A DNA stretch of 7,062 nucleotides from an uncultured Pseudomonadota bacterium (lineage in GTDB: Bacteria; Pseudomonadota; Gammaproteobacteria; Burkholderiales; Rhodocyclaceae), in contig CAJAHZ010000404.1 in assembly GCA_903939665.1 (NCBI GenBank), forward strand, positions 1-7,062, read 5' to 3'. A program made the translations under genes and the position numbers. Every line of letters begins with the position of its first letter. The stretch's first letter is position 1. A model generated the notes under the pieces. The model was not told the DNA's origin. It searched no databases and saw only the letters and a list, made by a program, of their open reading frames with translations. Below are positions 5,884-7,062 of this stretch, piece by piece.

Positions 5884-6693
5884 ATGAACGCACCTCAAAG
5901 CCCGCAAACTTCCGCCACCATGCCCGATGTACAGGGCTCGGCTGATACGCGGCAAATTGCCATCAACCGGGTCGGCATCAAGGCAATCCGTCACCCGATC
6001 AAAGTACTCGACAGATCCGGCGGCGTGCAGCACACGATCGCCATGTTCAATATGTACGTCAGCCTGCCGCATAATTTCAAGGGCACGCACATGTCGCGCT
6101 TCGTGGAAATTCTCAACAGCCACGAACGCGAAATTTCTGTGGAAAATTTCCCGGCCATGCTGCGCGACATGGTCAGCAAGCTCGAAGCAAAGAGCGGCCA
6201 TATCGAGATGAACTTTCCCTATTTCATCAACAAGGCTGCGCCAGTGTCCGGCGTGCAAAGCCTGATGGATTACGACGTCACGCTGATCGGTGACATCTGC
6301 CACGGCGAGATCGTTTCGACCATCAAGGTCGTTGTTCCGGTCACCAGTCTCTGCCCCTGTTCGAAAAAAATCTCGGAGCGCGGCGCGCACAACCAGCGCT
6401 CACACGTCACTGCCAGCGTTCGAATCAATGATCACCTCTGGATCGAGGAGGTCGTACAACTGATCGAAAGCGAAGCCTCCTGCGAGCTTTACGGCCTACT
6501 CAAGCGGCCCGACGAGAAGTACGTGACCGAACGCGCCTACGACAATCCGAAATTTGTCGAGGACATGGTACGTGACGTCGCCGCCCGCCTTAACGCCGAG
6601 CCCCGCGTCGAGGCCTATGTGGTCGAATCCGAAAACTTCGAGTCAATCCACAACCACTCGGCCTATGCATTGATCGAGAACAGCAAGCACTGA
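5884..6693 (+). CDS. folE2: GTP cyclohydrolase FolE2 (type IB)
   Basis: This 269-residue cytoplasmic enzyme converts GTP to 7,8-dihydroneopterin triphosphate, the first step of tetrahydrofolate synthesis. It belongs to the T-fold FolE2/MptA family, not to canonical FolE. Diagnostic segments are the N-terminal INRVGIKAIRHPIKV (27-41), the SLCPCSKKIS motif (155-164) with Cys157 and Cys159, GAHNQRSH (167-174) with His169, ELYGLLKRPDEKYVTE (201-216) and ESIHNHSAYA (253-262) with His256. These Cys, His and Glu positions are the expected metal-binding and catalytic site. FolE2 enzymes can use metals other than zinc, and in several bacteria they replace FolE under zinc shortage. The ATG start has AGGA at 5874-5877, 6 nt upstream. 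It lies 53 nt after dxs on the same strand with no terminator between, so it is probably co-transcribed. I saw no obvious Zur-like operator in that gap, which argues for constitutive rather than zinc-regulated expression. Confidence 0.97.
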   Translation: MNAPQSPQTSATMPDVQGSADTRQIAINRVGIKAIRHPIKVLDRSGGVQHTIAMFNMYVSLPHNFKGTHMSRFVEILNSHEREISVENFPAMLRDMVSKLEAKSGHIEMNFPYFINKAAPVSGVQSLMDYDVTLIGDICHGEIVSTIKVVVPVTSLCPCSKKISERGAHNQRSHVTASVRINDHLWIEEVVQLIESEASCELYGLLKRPDEKYVTERAYDNPKFVEDMVRDVAARLNAEPRVEAYVVESENFESIHNHSAYALIENSKH

Positions 6694-6722
6694 ACAGCAG
6701 TGCCTTTTCGCTGACCCAAAAC

Positions 6723-6756
6723 AAAAGGGGCGGAGTCAAAGACTCCGCCCCTTTTT
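6723..6756. terminator. Bidirectional intrinsic terminator between folE2 and rplS
   Basis: A perfect 11-bp GC-rich stem (GGGGCGGAGTC at 6727-6737, GACTCCGCCCC at 6741-6751) closes on an AAA loop and is extended by four A-T pairs. Five T residues follow on the plus strand. The minus strand has TTTT, a G and further Ts. It sits 30 nt after the folE2 stop and 15 nt after the rplS stop, so it probably ends both convergent transcripts. Confidence 0.93.
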
Positions 6757-6770
6757 ATCACCCGAAAAAA

Positions 6771-7062
6771 TCAGGCGGCGACTACCGGCTTCTGCTTGCG
6801 CGTCAGCTTTTCCTTGATACGTGCGGACTTGCCCGAACGATCACGGAGGTAGTAAAGCTTGGCACGGCGCACATCACCACGACGCTTGACTTCAATCGCT
6901 GCGACTTGCGGCGAATAGGTCTGGAACGTACGCTCAACGCCTTCGCCGGACGAAATCTTGCGCACGACGAAGTTGGAGTTCAGACCGCGGTTACGCTTGG
7001 CGATAACAACACCTTCGTAAGCCTGCAGACGCTCGCGGGTACCTTCCTTGACCTTCACCTGA
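6771..7062 (-). CDS. rplS: 50S ribosomal protein L19, N-terminus beyond the window
   Basis: This is the C-terminal 97 or so codons of L19, a large-subunit protein near the 30S-50S interface. The sequence is highly conserved: KVKEGTRERLQAYEGVVIAK, RGLNSNF, VRKISSGEGVERTF, SPQVAAIEVKRRGDVRRAKLYYLRDRSGKSARIKE. The GTG at 7056-7058 is an internal Val codon, preceded by CAG (Gln), and not the start. The family has about 20-25 further N-terminal residues, and the frame stays open to the window edge. The gene is therefore cut by the window and not truncated by mutation. In most bacteria rplS ends the rpsP-rimM-trmD-rplS operon, and the terminator just downstream fits that. The C-terminal tail after LTRKQKP is a few residues longer than in E. 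coli. Confidence 0.97.
   Translation of the reverse strand, partial: QVKVKEGTRERLQAYEGVVIAKRNRGLNSNFVVRKISSGEGVERTFQTYSPQVAAIEVKRRGDVRRAKLYYLRDRSGKSARIKEKLTRKQKPVVAA

Noticed and set aside
7056..7058. GTG as a possible rplS start
   Set aside because: The frame remains open upstream to the window edge and the residues preceding it match internal L19 sequence, so it is an internal Val codon.

Overview
This window looks like ordinary core chromosome from a moderately GC-rich betaproteobacterium. A Rhodocyclales-type organism (Dechloromonas, Azoarcus or Accumulibacter relatives) is my best guess. The guess rests on the flavour of the encoded proteins, on the gene order xseB-ispA-dxs followed by a FolE2-type GTP cyclohydrolase, and on the SpoIIAA-like and SseA-type proteins. 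I could not run a database search, so the taxonomy is inference. No rRNA, tRNA, mobile element, CRISPR array or phage gene is visible, and no stretch over 300 bases lacks a gene.

Left part (about 1-2550, all minus strand). Reading in the direction of transcription (right to left), there is a DMT/EamA-family membrane transporter, then a SpoIIAA-like (STAS/SEC14-like) small protein, then an SseA-type sulfurtransferase whose TTG start overlaps the preceding stop by 4 nt. Last comes a short secreted Ala/Pro/Lys-rich protein, followed by a clear intrinsic terminator with a UUCG loop at the window's left edge. The first three look like one transcription unit (36-nt gap, then an overlap). The small secreted protein lies 108 nt further on and may have its own promoter.

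Right part (about 2640-6760, plus strand). A divergent promoter candidate precedes xseB (exonuclease VII small subunit). Next come ispA (farnesyl diphosphate synthase), overlapping xseB by 4 nt through another TTG start, then dxs (first enzyme of the MEP isoprenoid pathway) and folE2 (GTP cyclohydrolase IB, first step of folate synthesis). DXS makes DXP, which the MEP pathway turns into IPP and DMAPP; IspA condenses these to FPP for quinone and undecaprenyl lipids. XseB and FolE2 are functionally separate passengers of the same presumed operon.

Right edge. A strong bidirectional terminator separates folE2 from the convergent rplS (ribosomal protein L19), which is cut by the window end and lacks its N-terminus.

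I found no convincing undescribed system. The points most worth a second look are the small Lys-rich exported protein, the two TTGA stop/start overlaps, and the uncertain start and hairpin region ahead of the transporter gene.
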